A stretch of 64,000 nt of DNA from Dipetalonema caudispina. Its lineage: Eukaryota > Nematoda > Chromadorea > Rhabditida > Onchocercidae. A program made the translations under genes and the position numbers. The notes below the pieces were generated by a model. That model did no database searches. It had not been told where the DNA came from and worked only from the letters and a program-made list of their open reading frames with translations. Location of the stretch: the NCBI GenBank assembly GCA_013365325.1, contig JABVXV010000022.1, positions 310,001-374,000 on the forward strand. Reading direction: 5' to 3'. Positions 25,906-38,600 of the stretch are shown here, piece by piece (within the stretch, counting starts at the first letter, position 1; the number at the start of each line of letters is the position of its first letter).

Positions 25906-28079
25906 AGTGGCAATAAAATTGATTCTGGTTTTCATATTTGTTAAATCAAAGCATATAATTCATCTTTCTACAGCTTACTTTGCAGCAATTACCTTTGCAT
26001 GCTTTAGATGCATATTCATTTTGCTAGTAGGTTGTGAATCACTTTTATTATCTTTATTAATACTATCAGAATGATATCACTATTATTTGTCTTCTTTTTG
26101 TTTTTGTTATTAGCATTTCTTTGAATACTACCATGTTTTGAAAGGTTAACATTGATACTTAATCATTTCATTGTTCAAATATTGAAAAAGAAAAATAATG
26201 AAGTGAAAATATCATTATGTAGGAATTTGTTTCCTTTTTTTTTCTTTACAATACTCTACGAAAAATTGAAACTGACATCTTAAATTGTTCATTTTTTTAT
26301 ACTTTTTTATGGAAAACGAAAGAAATGTAAATGTAAATCATTAGTTGTAACATTCCTTGCTTCTCATAACTTAATAACATTCTCTTATTATTAGTGCATA
26401 CTTTGTATATTAAATATCCATTGTTATATTGATTATGTTATTACCATTTCCGTCCTATTATTTGCCCATACTCATTTTCATAACTGAATTTAAAATGAAA
26501 ATTGCCATTTTACACATGATAAAAAGCATACATTTATTTAAAGTTATGAACCGTGTAATTTGTTTCAATTTTAGTAATCCGTACTTCTTTAGTCTAAAAG
26601 ATATCCATGGGCAGAAATGATAATCCAGATGGCAACAGATATAAAATTTTTACATCGGGATTAAAATATGTGATTGATGAATTTCATAGAAATGAAATTC
26701 TTGAAAATTATTCATTTAAGTCTGCTCAAATAAATTATTACAGTAATCTTTCTGCACTGATAGCTTTTTTGCACCTGCTTAAATTAGCATAAGAGGAGAA
26801 TGTTGATATGTGTGGTGTTATTGCAGAAAAAATTTATTTCCATGTTTATTTGTAAAGTATTTTATCCAGTAAAAGTAACTTTTTCAACTCAAAGATAAAA
26901 TAAGATTAAATCCTAGACAATATGCTCTTGTTGCCCATGACAACGAAATTAGCTCATGATCACAGTTCACAGAATGTACATGTTTTGAAGATTCGAATGC
27001 TAACTTTGAAGAAATTGATGAAAATTGTAATCTTAAAGTATTTCGTAGGAAATGTTATCATTTTAAAATTTACAATACTATAACATTTTGCTGCTTGAAA
27101 CATTTCATCCTTGTCATTCTTTCACACCCATTTGATACCGATTAAAATTTCACAAAAAAAAAAAAAAAACCATATTCCGAAGAATTGTTGGTTGAGTTTT
27201 TGAAGCATTCTTGAATCCAAAAAAAAAGCAAAATGTTTTTTTTTTTTTTTTCTTCACTTTTATCAAATTTTTGCTCATTCAATATATCTTAATTCATATT
27301 TATCCTCTACCAATTATAATGGCTTATGTACGTACACTCAATGGTCCATCATAATATTCTCTACATATGTACCTTTCTTTTTTTCTCTCAAAGCTAGTAT
27401 GCCATTCGTCTCCTCACTTATTAATTAATGAATTATGACAGTTAAGAAATGATACAGCATGATACTTCGATCATTTCCATTTGAATTATTTAATTATGGA
27501 GCAAAAAAATTACTCGATTTCAATGTTTATTGAAATAATTTAGTGAGAAAATTTGTTGCAAAAAAAAACGAAGAAGAATATTTCGAAATGATAATGATGA
27601 ATTGCCACCTCCAATGGCAGTAGCATTAAAGTCATCAATCGTCTCCTTGTTAGTCTTTCCAACATCGATTTTTGTTTAGTGAAATGATGATGAAGTATCA
27701 AACGGAAAAGAAGGGAAGGGTATTATAGCATGATATCATCTATTATGATTGCAAAAGCAAACTGAAATGTTATTCTCGAATTTCACTATATTATATACCT
27801 ACTACTCCCATTTTGTTCATGAAATCTGGCATAACAAACATTCATTTTGCTAATGGGAACATTGGCAGTGGCATACCTTCAACATGTTTCATATTAGCTT
27901 TGTCGACAATATCAGCAATAATTGGCAGTGATCAAACTGGCAAGTTGAATATGAAAAAATTAATGATGAGAATGTCTATATTCCTAATTAGTTCTTTAAG
28001 CCTTATTCGATTATTTCTCATGAAACTCACTAACTATATGCATAACCGAGAACCTCTTTTATTATTTGCAATATCTAAT

Positions 28080-28163
28080 AAAGCATGAATCATCGTTGTA
28101 TTCTGTTACTAACATTTAACATCTGAGAAAGCATGAATCTTGTTTACATTCTGTTATTAACAT
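28080..28163. repeat. Imperfect two-copy direct repeat, period about 48
   Basis: AAAGCATGAATC recurs at 28080 and 28128, each followed by a diverged ATTCTGTTAYTAACATT. Both halves match in order, so this is an old local duplication. Confidence 0.7.
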
Positions 28164-28726
28164 TCGGTCCAGTCGGAAAATCGATATAACAAAGAAGAAA
28201 TCGATCACGAGATTGAAGTTAATAAACGGTTGAATTTAACGTACTTATTCAAAATGGGAAACATACTGATACCCGTGGTCATTTTGAATGTTGTTCAATT
28301 ATTACGCATTCCAAAGCTATCCTTTTGGAAATGATAAATTTCATACTAGAAATCTTACTATCATTATCACAATCAGTTATCTCATCAGATCGTACCAATG
28401 TGCTTCTCCCTATGATTCACTACAATTTGTTTTCACTAAATGTATCATAATTGTTCAATAACTTTTCTCCAATTTGCATATTTCAAAGATTGCTCCCTAA
28501 ACAAACCTGCTGCTAATTTTTAACTCTTCGTATGTCTTTTTCTTTCTTAACTTTCAACATAGAATCAGCATTAAAATTTCCGTAAATGGTTTATTGTTGA
28601 TAATGTCGTACCGATATGTGATATTGTGTTCTATCCATTTCCCGCTTGTAAAAATGAATCTTTGCACTTTATTTCAGTGGAATCTACTACTGTGTGTTAA
28701 AAATCAACAAGTCGATTTGTGACACA

Positions 28727-31700
28727 ATGCATGAAGAATTGGAGGTAATTTATTTGTGCTCCCTTTCCTTTCAAGCAATTTTGATTATGAAAAAAGTTTG
28801 TCAAGATTTGCGATATTCTGGAATTACGTGCGAATATTATCCAGACAAAGCAAACATTATTTAGCTTAATCTTCTTTGCTTTGAAAAATTTTCTGCAAAT
28901 CAATTATTTGCATGGCAATCTTTCTTTTTCTTTTCGATTTAATTCAAATTTAAATACAAAATGATGCCATCAATCTTTTAATTGTTTAGTACAAGGAATT
29001 TAGAACTTAACAGCTGTTTGTGAAAAAAAAAAAAAATGCCAATTAGAAATATGAGTTTTGCTCTTACTTCTTAAAAAAATATGATCGGTGCACACATATA
29101 AACACATACACACACACACATACACACATACACACACACATACATACATACATACATACATAAATACACACACATACTCACACACATACACACATATGCG
29201 TTTAATATACAAATTTGTTTGCTTTTGTTGATACAGCTGTTATCATCAATTTTCATTCTGTTCTTTCAGATTATTTATCACTATTCTCTCGTTTCTTGGA
29301 TTATTTATGACTATCCAACTGTAATGAGCAGATAATATTTCCCAAATTAAAATTTTAGTAATTTCTGATCTTTTAGTAATTTCTGATCTTTTTAGAAATA
29401 CCTCATCCACATTCAAAATTCACATCCAATTTCTTTTCTGATTTGCTTTTTGGCTTCTCCGTTCCATTTATATACTCTCTAAGAAACGGTTATTTTGTTG
29501 AATAATTTCTCATAAATTTTCATTTCCATAAAAATTCATTTTCTGTCAAATTGGGTCAAAGTTGGTGGTTACATTAATTCCCACTTTTTATTATTTAAAT
29601 TGAAAGAAAATGAAAAATGATCAGAATTCGTATATTCCGTTTGAAAAAGTGGTAAACGATCGGCTTATTTCGCAGTAATCAACAAAATTTTTTCCTTTCT
29701 CTTTTCTTGCTCGATAATTTTAATGGTGAATATATAAGAAAAGGGAAAAAAAATTTTTTTTTTTTGAAAAAAAGAGAAAAATGTGTCTTACAATTTTGTC
29801 GTAAAATCGAGGTACTATTGTTGTTGCCAAGAAATCAGCAAATCAAATCTTGAAATTAGAAACTGCGCTTATGACTCTTTTACTTTCTTTTTAATTTAAA
29901 TACAGATGTAGGTCTTCGCATTAGAGGTAATCTCGAGCTTTTCATCCAGAACCTATCTCTGATACACTCAAATCATGTTTTTCTCTGAACGTTTTCTTGG
30001 CAGACAATTAATATTTACTTATTAATGTTGGCATCTACAATATCTTTGCTACTTTAATTTTACAGATGATTTCAATACAAACTACAAAGTGTGGCTTTAT
30101 ACATGTATACGTTCAAGGCAATCTAGATGATCGGAATGGAAAGACTATCATTATGACTGTACATGACGTTGGAACAAATTGTACGTAACTTTGATTTTAA
30201 TTAGTTATTTTTCAAGTAAACTTTTACGAAATTTTCTACTAAAGCAGTGATTTTGCTATGTTAATTTCCCATGTTAATTTGACATTCTTATGGCATGTTA
30301 ATTTAATTTTCTCATGGACAAAATATATGAAATAGTAAAAAAGAACGATTTTCCATTTCGGAAGAAATCAAATAATTGTGATTTACTATTATTCGTTGGT
30401 TAAATAATACCCACATATACTAGTTTGAAATTCATTCGAAAAATCCTGGAAGTTATCAATTTTCCGTGGTTAACGATGCACTAATTATCGGTAACCCAAC
30501 CAGCTTTTGCATTAAGATAAATAGTTTGATAGTTAACTGTTCGAACCTCTGTCCATGTTCGGTTTGTAGCTTTGAAATCGCTACACTGAATGACCTGATA
30601 TTCTTAGAATTTTTAATGATCCTGTACTCCTCGCATATTTCTATGAATCATCATATAAAAATTACACCGTTATGATCTAACGTTGAATGGGAAAGAAAAA
30701 TGAAAAGCATTTTTCCTTTCTTCTTTAATTAATAAAATGACTGCAATTGACATAACAATATTAGGTTGAGATTGATAAACCATGCAAAAGGGATCACGAT
30801 ATTTGATCTTATTTACTCCTTTATCAGTTTATTTGATTTTCTTTCACTGTTTAGTTTATTTTGATAATTTTTTCTAAACATCGTTCTCTTACCATCGATA
30901 TTGCAAAACTGTGCTGAAATTTTCAGCGCGTCGTGGGTCGAGTTATTTCACTTACGTTTATATTTGTATCAATGTGTGCCCATTGTAAGAGATTCTGCTA
31001 AAGGTTTATGCTTGAAGTTAGCAAAGAATTGTTGTTTTTATAATCATCCTTTTTTAATTTCGTTTTGCAGATAAAAGTTTTGTGCGTTTTTGCAATCATC
31101 TGTCAATGGCTGATGTAAAAGCGAAGTCAATTTTCTTGCATGTTTGCATTCCTGGTCAGGAAGACAATGCACCGGATTTTGTGGGAGAGTTAGTAGTCAC
31201 TTCTATTGTTTCATTTATTTGATTGAAGTCTAAAAATTATGTGACCAGCATAATGAAGTTCCTATTGAAGTCAATAAAATGAACATTATACTTTAGAGGC
31301 TTGCACATATGATTCCATGATGAAAGTAACTGGACATATTTAAACAATGCCGTTAACTTTTTTAAATATGATATTTGAAATCGACATTCGTGATTTGTAA
31401 GCTTGGCTAGGGAATTTTAATTTCCATATTCCAATCAAACAAAGGAGTTGAACAGAGGAGGTAAATTTCCACAACTGAATAAAGGTATTATGGAAGCTGT
31501 ATCCGTATTACATTAGCTACAAAGCCCGATATCCTTAATGCAGTTGTTTGAATTTTAAATTTCCTAGCAAAGTGAATAAGTCTTTACTTTCAGTTTTCCA
31601 ACGCTTGATCAGCTTGGTGAAGATCTTGTTTGTATACTCGACAAATTGGATGTAAAAACATGCATTGCATTTGGTGAAGGAGCTGGTGCAAATATTATTT

Positions 31701-33493
31701 GTCGTTTTGCCGTAAGTCTAGTGTACCTATTTTTTTCTTATTGCATAATCCTTTTTCAACTTGGTGCGCTATTTTCAGATGAATTGCAGTAAAGCATAGA
31801 TATATATGATCATGCATTATTTTTATATTCCTTTGAGAACTAATTTATCATGTTTATTTTTTAAATTTGTTTAGTTGACAGGCAGCTAAACTTTAGGTTT
31901 GCTTTGTAATGATCTGATCACTTTGGGCAGAATTGGGTGACAAGGTTAAATTGTTTCAATATTGTAAATGCATTACAGTGAACTGCTGATGTGCTATCAA
32001 TGCATGTAAGTTTACAGATGTCTTCTCCAAATCGAATTATGGGAATTTGTCTGGTGCACTGTACTTCAACTACCGCCGGAATTATCGAATATTGCAAGGA
32101 TAAAGTTTGTTGTAGGAACTATTTTTTTATAAACAGTGCAAAAATTATGATTTTCTTTTTGTTAAGGATTTAATTTAAGAAAATCTCAGCTTGATTTTGG
32201 AGAACCGCATACTATAATCCATCTTTCATATTTGCTATATCGTTTGCACCGCTACTGCATTCGATCTTCATACCTTTCCATCGGAATCTAATTCGTTTAG
32301 TATGCGTTATTTTGTAATCGTTGCAGCTTATCAACATGCGGCTTGAATCAGGTGTTATGTCACAAGGTGCATGGGATTACCTCGCAATGCACAAATTTGG
32401 ATCTGTAAGCTTCCAATTTTTCGTTTCGAAGTGTTTGTGGTGGAATAAGCGAAGTATAATATCTTAATTTTTATTGACAACTCAAAAATACTTTCAGTTA
32501 ACATGTCGTATTTTAGACCGATAAACGAGAAAAGCAGGCATATATTGAAGAGCTGAAGAGTTGCTTGAATCCGAGGAATCTTAGCAAATATCTATATAGT
32601 TTTTCGAAGAGAAGTGACATATCATCTTTGATTGGTACTAAATTGGATAAGTTAGTTTATATTTTCGTCATCGAATGGGTGGCAAAATTTACCAAATGCG
32701 GGGCTTTGCCTATCGAAAAAAATAAATGTTGTATCGTTCAGGTTTTTGATTTTTATAAATTAATTGTCTATTTCAATTATTATTTGCTATCCAAGAATTA
32801 TATTAGACTTAATTTTTTTTTTTTTTTTTTTTTTTTGAAATTCCGATTACTTTTACTACAACATTTTATTATTAATAAAAAAAATGAATTTTGCCGTAGA
32901 AGTTTGTACTTTTCGAACATTTATAGCATGGATGCACTACTGGTTACTGGTGCACGAGCATCACATTTGCATACTGTCTACACTACACATAAATCAATGA
33001 ATAAGCGAAAAACAACATTGTTGATTGTGGATAATGTTAGTGATGTGATGGCTGAAGCGGTTCGTTTTTAACAAGTTTAAATATAAGAAAACTATACTTG
33101 AATATTTTGCAGTTAAATGATCTGTACCTATCTGAATAATCTGAATTTCTAGCCCGAAAAATTGGCGCGTTCGTTAATTTTGTTATGTAAAGGTTGTGGC
33201 GTGTTATCCGGAGTAGCCATTCCTGGAATGGAGCGACAGCGTACCTTAAGCAGGTTTGTAGAATTTTTATGTTTTCTAGAAGCAAAAAGACTGAAAAAGA
33301 CGAAGTTTTAAATTATAAAAAAATAAACAAGAAATGGTAGACATTGTGATGTCGGTGGAATTGAATTCAGATTTTTCAATAATTTAACTTCGCATTTCCG
33401 TTTCTTTTTTTTTTTTTTTTTAGCTCAATGGAAGAAGCAGATCGTCCACGACGCTTCTCGCTTTCACAACCAACAGCGCCCGTTTTTCAGTGA
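28727..33493 (+). CDS. NDRG: NDRG family protein (non-catalytic alpha/beta hydrolase fold)
   Basis: Exons: 28727-28744, 30066-30180, 31071-31188, 31594-31711, 32018-32104, 32327-32404, 32517-32650, 32927-33059, 33153-33253, 33424-33493; 323 residues. Family landmarks in order: TKCGFIHVYVQGN, IIMTVHDVGTNYKSF (human has AILTYHDIGLNYK), HVCIPGQEDNAPDF, FPTLDQLGEDLVCILDKL, CIAFGEGAGANIICRFA, LINMRLESGVMSQGAWDYL and a Ser/Arg-rich tail (RPRRFSLSQ). The nucleophile elbow reads GEGAGA with no Ser, as in other NDRG proteins, so it should not be an enzyme; the family acts in stress and differentiation signalling. The N-terminus is short (the first exon codes only MHEELE), so an alternative 5' exon could exist; introns 1 and 2 are the longest, about 1.3 and 0.9 kb. 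The tail could be a kinase target by analogy with NDRG1. Confidence 0.93.
29094..29200. repeat. (CA)n/(CATA)n microsatellite
   Basis: CACACATACACACATA passing into CATACATACATACATA, inside NDRG intron 1. On the minus strand it creates Cys/Val/Tyr-rich false ORFs. Confidence 0.9.
29353..29388. repeat. Exact 18-bp tandem duplication
   Basis: TTTTAGTAATTTCTGATC occurs twice head to tail (29353-29370, 29371-29388) in NDRG intron 1. Confidence 0.9.
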
Positions 33494-35606
33494 TAATGTC
33501 CATATTTTTGTAAAAACTGACCAATTTGCAGACCTTCTTTTCTGGCTCATCACTATAAAGTTAGTTCAGAAACAGAATTTTCAGTAAATACATATGCACA
33601 GCATTACTTTGCATGAATTGTTTTTTGTTTAATACATAAAGAATTAGACCACTTTTAAAAATAACGATTCTGAAAGACTGAAGTGAGACTTCTGAGCACT
33701 TTTATCTGTAAGCTTAAATCAGAAACAGAAACTGTTAATGAACCAATTTTCTTGTATCAATTACATTCATGAATACTGTGAATACTGTTTGTCTCTCTTC
33801 ATTACTTGATGTTTTAAAAAATTTAAAACTAATATTTCAAGCCAAATCTCCTTGGCACACTCCTCATCCATTATGAAGCACTTCTGAGTACACTTTTAAG
33901 CTACGTCAAACTATCAAAACTAAGTCAGCTGTATTCCAGTTTTTCTCAATAACATCTTTTGCCACAGCATTGTTGTTTAGCAGTTGAAATGGACTAAGTT
34001 TGAACATAAAAACAACGGATTTTACTGTAAATCCGTTTTTTGTTAATCCACTCCTCGTACTTTCTTCTTTTTCTTGGTGCTTTAATAAGTAAATAAATAA
34101 ATAACCATGGGAATATTTGAGTCCAGAAAAATGCAAGAGTAGATGAGGAGTTTATTAATTGTTTTCCAAGTGCCACTTTTTCCTTTTTTTTTTTTTTTTT
34201 TTAGATTTTATATTGGAATGAGCGCTTCCTTCCTCGAATAATAAGATAAAATTCTGATACACAATTCCGTTTAATATATCTAAAATTATCTTGGCGCTTA
34301 TTCCCATTGAACAACACCATTTACTTTACCTCATGAAACCTTCAACAATATGATAAAATGGATCACTGATGTTAATCTCGCACCACCTGTTACTAGTATT
34401 GTACACATTTTAAAATCAGCCTTTTTCTCCTAAGGATTCCTTTTTGTATATAATCATATCCATTCCTTTTTTATCCTATAATTTGAACAGCAACATCATT
34501 CTTCCGCATCCATTCAACATCATCCTGCCGCTTTGTATCAATTTATCACTGGCTTTTCGCTCCGCATTCTTGGACACCTGTATATACGATAACATTCTGC
34601 ATTGACAGAATAAAATCTAATCTAAAATGTTTCTTAAGTGTAAATTTGCATCTCTGAAATAAGATACAGAATCGTTCCGGTATTTCCATTCCTGAGTTGC
34701 AGTTCCGACAAACTGCGCTGCAGAAGTCATGTCATTGCTAAGTTTATTGGACTTGAAGTGAAGGAGATTTCAGTATAGCTTTATTCTTCGATGTAGTATG
34801 TGAAATCATGAGTTTATGAAACATTTTGCCTGAAGTTCTCAGACAGAAAAATAAAAGCAATGAAAGGTTTACGATTTCAGAAGTGTGTAGTGCGGAGGTG
34901 TACTATCTAACTTAACTTAAATGATATGATCTTTGCTATGGCACGTTTTAGAACATGTCCCACTAATTCTAGAAAAAAAAAAGTGGATTGAAAAATACTG
35001 CATAGTAACGTTACATATAAATTTAATAGAGAAGAATTCATCTTGCGATTTCTTATAACTTCAGCACTTCAAATGCAGTTTTGGAAAAAAGCAAAAGAAA
35101 ACGAGATTACAGCAATAGCTATTCAAAAAAAATTTTTTATTCACTTCTGCTGAATATCGTTTGGTGAATAAAATTCGAATTTTATTTCTCCCAAAAACGA
35201 AAGAACAAAAAATGATGAAATCACAGCGCAAAAAATGAATCATTAAGTAATTCTAATAATGACCATCTAACCCATATGAAATGAAATTTAGAATTAAATT
35301 AGTGCACAAGAAATGAGCTAATAAGTTTGGCATCATCAACATCAAGCCGGAAAAACGGAGTTTAAGCATCCGTTTTGCACGAGAGACAATGAGGAAAATG
35401 TAATAGCAAACAAAGTATCAAAAGCGACAAAACCAGTACAACTAAAATCAGTGTGAATTTTCCACTCGTATTACTTGCTGTTCTGCCTAAAACCCTCATT
35501 TTTTTCACCACTGAAATGGAAATCTGAAGTGAAAGACTAATAACAAAGACAAATCCATTCCAATGGAAATATCACTTCATTACCACTTGCATAACAATGA
35601 ATACAA
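33494..35606. other. Convergent intergenic stretch between NDRG and ENTPD4
   Basis: Holds the 3' ends of both genes. No ORF of interest; poly(T) at about 34183-34202. I see no clear AATAAA close to either stop codon. Confidence 0.5.
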
Positions 35607-38600
35607 TTAAGGCTGCATGTAAAGCTGATCCTGTGATATCAATAACGTCATATATTCCCATATGGATGGATCACGTCGCAAATATCGCTTCTTACCAGCC
35701 TTATATAACATCCACAATGCAATAACAACGAGTAAAACTAACGATATAATCCAATATATAGGGATTCGGTTACTAACTATTCGGTAATTAGGATATTGCG
35801 ACTTCCGCGGTACAGTCTCACGAAGTGGAAAATATCTGTAATAATAAACTTTTGAAGCAATGGTGAACACTGCATGAATAAACTACTCAACTGAAAGACA
35901 GTCCACAACTTTACATAAACATTCAAAACAATAAAATTCGCATTAACCGAAGCGGAAGTAAAGTCTACAAATTGACCCATTTCGAATACAATTTTAAAAC
36001 CTTCCTCCCCTTATAAAGACTGTTCAAGTTCATATAGTTTCGGATTTAAATTCCCCAGAGAGTGATCAAGAATCAATGAATAACTAACTACGAAATCAAG
36101 AAAAGACGAACCTCATATGATATAATAAGGCTCCTAATGCCCAATGTGCTTCTTGCCCATTAACATCTAAAACAGATCGAAAACGATTATGAATTCTATT
36201 AATGGAAAAACCTTCATGAAGAACAGTTGTTATCCAAGCTGATTTAAAACACTGTGATCGCAGTCGACCTTCATCCGCCTTTGGATAGAGATTATTCCGA
36301 TATTGTAACTGAAACTATGTCAGCATTATATTCACCAGACTTTTCTTTTCACCGACATAACGTAGAAAAAGCATAAAACTTTTACTTTTTCTAAAGACGG
36401 TAATATTTTCGAGCGGTGGACTTTAGATAAAATGAAAGTAGCAAATAAAGGATCCCGAAAGTTTAAAAGCTTTGCATGTTATGCCAGAGAAATCTGAAAA
36501 CCAAATCAAAGCTTCAACAGCTAAGGAATCATAAACTTAAGAAATGACGGCATGAAAGGATTAAAAAACACTTCTGTAATTTACTATACCGGTATAACAA
36601 GGCCAACCTGTATCGCTGACCATTTCATACGACAAAATTGACGTGCTTTCGATGCTGTTTTGCTGAAGTCATACTCTCCGCCCATGGATAAGACATTTTC
36701 CAACGAAAACCAATACTCACTGAAGCCATACAGTTCAATTTCTGATAGAGAAATCGAAGGAGAACGAACTAGCCCAAATAAACATTTTTGTGTATAACAT
36801 TCCGGATTGGCCACTGTTGCCGTTACTAAAGGCGTTAGATTCTTTATACAGGTGTCCCAATCCCCAATACCCTGGAAAAACAGAGATCTTTTGCTATAAA
36901 CCTGGTATTATAAAATGTGGGTGCAAGAGATTTTGCACTACTTAAGATATGCCATACAACTATTAGGCTGATGCGAAAGTAAAAGCAGTTTTTCTATTAT
37001 CCGCATTTGCTGTTTCAGATTCGATCCATTCTTAAAGAAATGTAACTACATTATACAACATTTTTTAATGTACATTTCTTGCTTTATGTTCTTTTGCTTA
37101 TAACTTATCATTTATTGTTCATTTTTTATTTATTTTAGGTTGAGGAAATGATATTAGGCAAAAACCGAATTTGGCTGATTTCTCTGAGTTCACACTAGGT
37201 CATAAAAGAGCTAAGGCAATTCACAACATCAACAACGTGTTTGGCTCAAAAACTACTTATGAACGTATACAGTGCAGTATACCGCCAAACAATTTTGTGG
37301 AGGTGATTGAAGACGAAAACTTTATCAAAAGTTGATGGAATTTTTGTCTTCAAAAGTTGACAATAATCAAATCGTAGAAGCTGACCCTTTCACAACTGCA
37401 CTACAAATTGATGAAGAATATATGTCAATCAAACTACGGTCATTTGTTATTTTAAACAAATTCGAAAGATGAAAAAATTTTAATGCGTACGAGCTGATTG
37501 AAAAAAAAAAAAAAAAAAAAAAAAAAATCGTTGTTTTCAACGGTCGTGTCCTCTCGCACGCGACAACAGCGAATTATTTCCCAATCAGATAATTATGTGC
37601 GATGGAAAGTAGATTGAATGAGACAACTGGCGATGATTATATCACTGACTGGACGAAGAAGAAGCTCCAAAGTGCTTCTCAAGGCTGAACTCACTCCAAA
37701 AGAATCATTTTTTGTTGGTCACTTGCCAACATAATCTTCTGAATCCCGGCGAAAGCATTCAAGTATATAGATTGATGAGCAATCCCTACAGCCGGCATTG
37801 GTCAACATGAAGAACTAGCTCTTCTTCATGAACAACAACGCTTTAAAAGTTAAAGGAACTGGGCAAAAGGAAGTTTTGCCTTACCAGTCATACTTACTAA
37901 CTTCTCACCAACTTACTGCAAATTCTTCAATTGTCTGGATTACTTTTTGCAAGAGAAATCTTTCCACGACCAACTGGGCACGAATAATGCTTGAATTTGT
38001 CGAATCTTGAAGCACAGATTTTCACAACCCATTACTTTTACACCAACCTAATAAAACAGAGTAACTGAATCCATCCAAACTGAAAGAAAACTAACCTTTC
38101 GACTAAATTGTGAACCATCTTTACATCTCACTGTTTTCAGCAGATTGAGTGGCAAGCACGGATCCCGTATATAAGACTTGTTAGTATTTTCTACCACCAA
38201 GTCGTCGCTTAATTTCTGTTCATACTTTCGAAGAGCTTCATTCACGCCATAGCCAAGAAATGTTGTCACAAAGAGTCGGTAGCTGAAAATATGTCAATTC
38301 AATTTGTTGCAAACAGTGCGTTGAGAAGCAAGCTGAAGCGAATATATTATAAAGTTAGGAAAAAACCTGTACGCCTGCTCATTGTCCTTGCAGCCCAAGT
38401 TGATGCTTTCTACGGATTCATCAATGCCACTTGTTACATTTAACTCAACCGCAATTTGCACCGATGCGCCACCCATATCTATTATACCTACCGTAGGCTG
38501 TCGCGAAAATTCTGTCCTCTTACGAGTGAACCTAAAATAGAATCATTTCTGTAAGAGCAAATATTTGCACAGAAGACTGTGGACATGGCAATTAATCAAG

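Larger units (their letters stand above)
21413..28726. other. 7.3-kb gene-free, T-rich intergenic DNA
   Basis: Between R3HCC1L and NDRG. The plus strand is very T-rich from about 21.5 to 24.1 kb, with runs at 22496-22534 and others. ORFs here are hydrophobic or low-complexity by-products of that composition. Features seen: a TA run at 22104-22120, A/T homopolymers at 27.15 and 27.24 kb, a (TAG/TAA)n tract at 25.83-25.91 kb and a two-copy repeat at 28.08-28.16 kb. The 50 bases before the NDRG ATG follow a good acceptor (atttcag ending at 28677). Confidence 0.55.

Noticed and set aside
25799..26074. Ser/Asn-rich ORF of 91 codons
   Set aside because: Produced by the TAG/TAA microsatellite; no coding support outside it.
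27813..28088. 91-codon plus-strand ORF
   Set aside because: No recognisable motif, no good flanking splice sites and a composition like the surrounding intergenic DNA.
29094..29200. CRISPR-like periodic repeat
   Set aside because: Simple CA/CATA microsatellite without spacers, in a eukaryotic intron.
29000..29256. Cys/Val/Tyr-rich minus-strand ORFs
   Set aside because: Pure translation of the CA/CATA microsatellite in NDRG intron 1.
32565..33071. 168-codon ORF on the plus strand
   Set aside because: It reads through two genuine NDRG exons and the intron between them, including a poly(T) run; not a separate gene.
37827..38010. 60-codon ORF as a gene
   Set aside because: It lies inside the mariner relic; the ORF is in a different frame from the transposase fragments.
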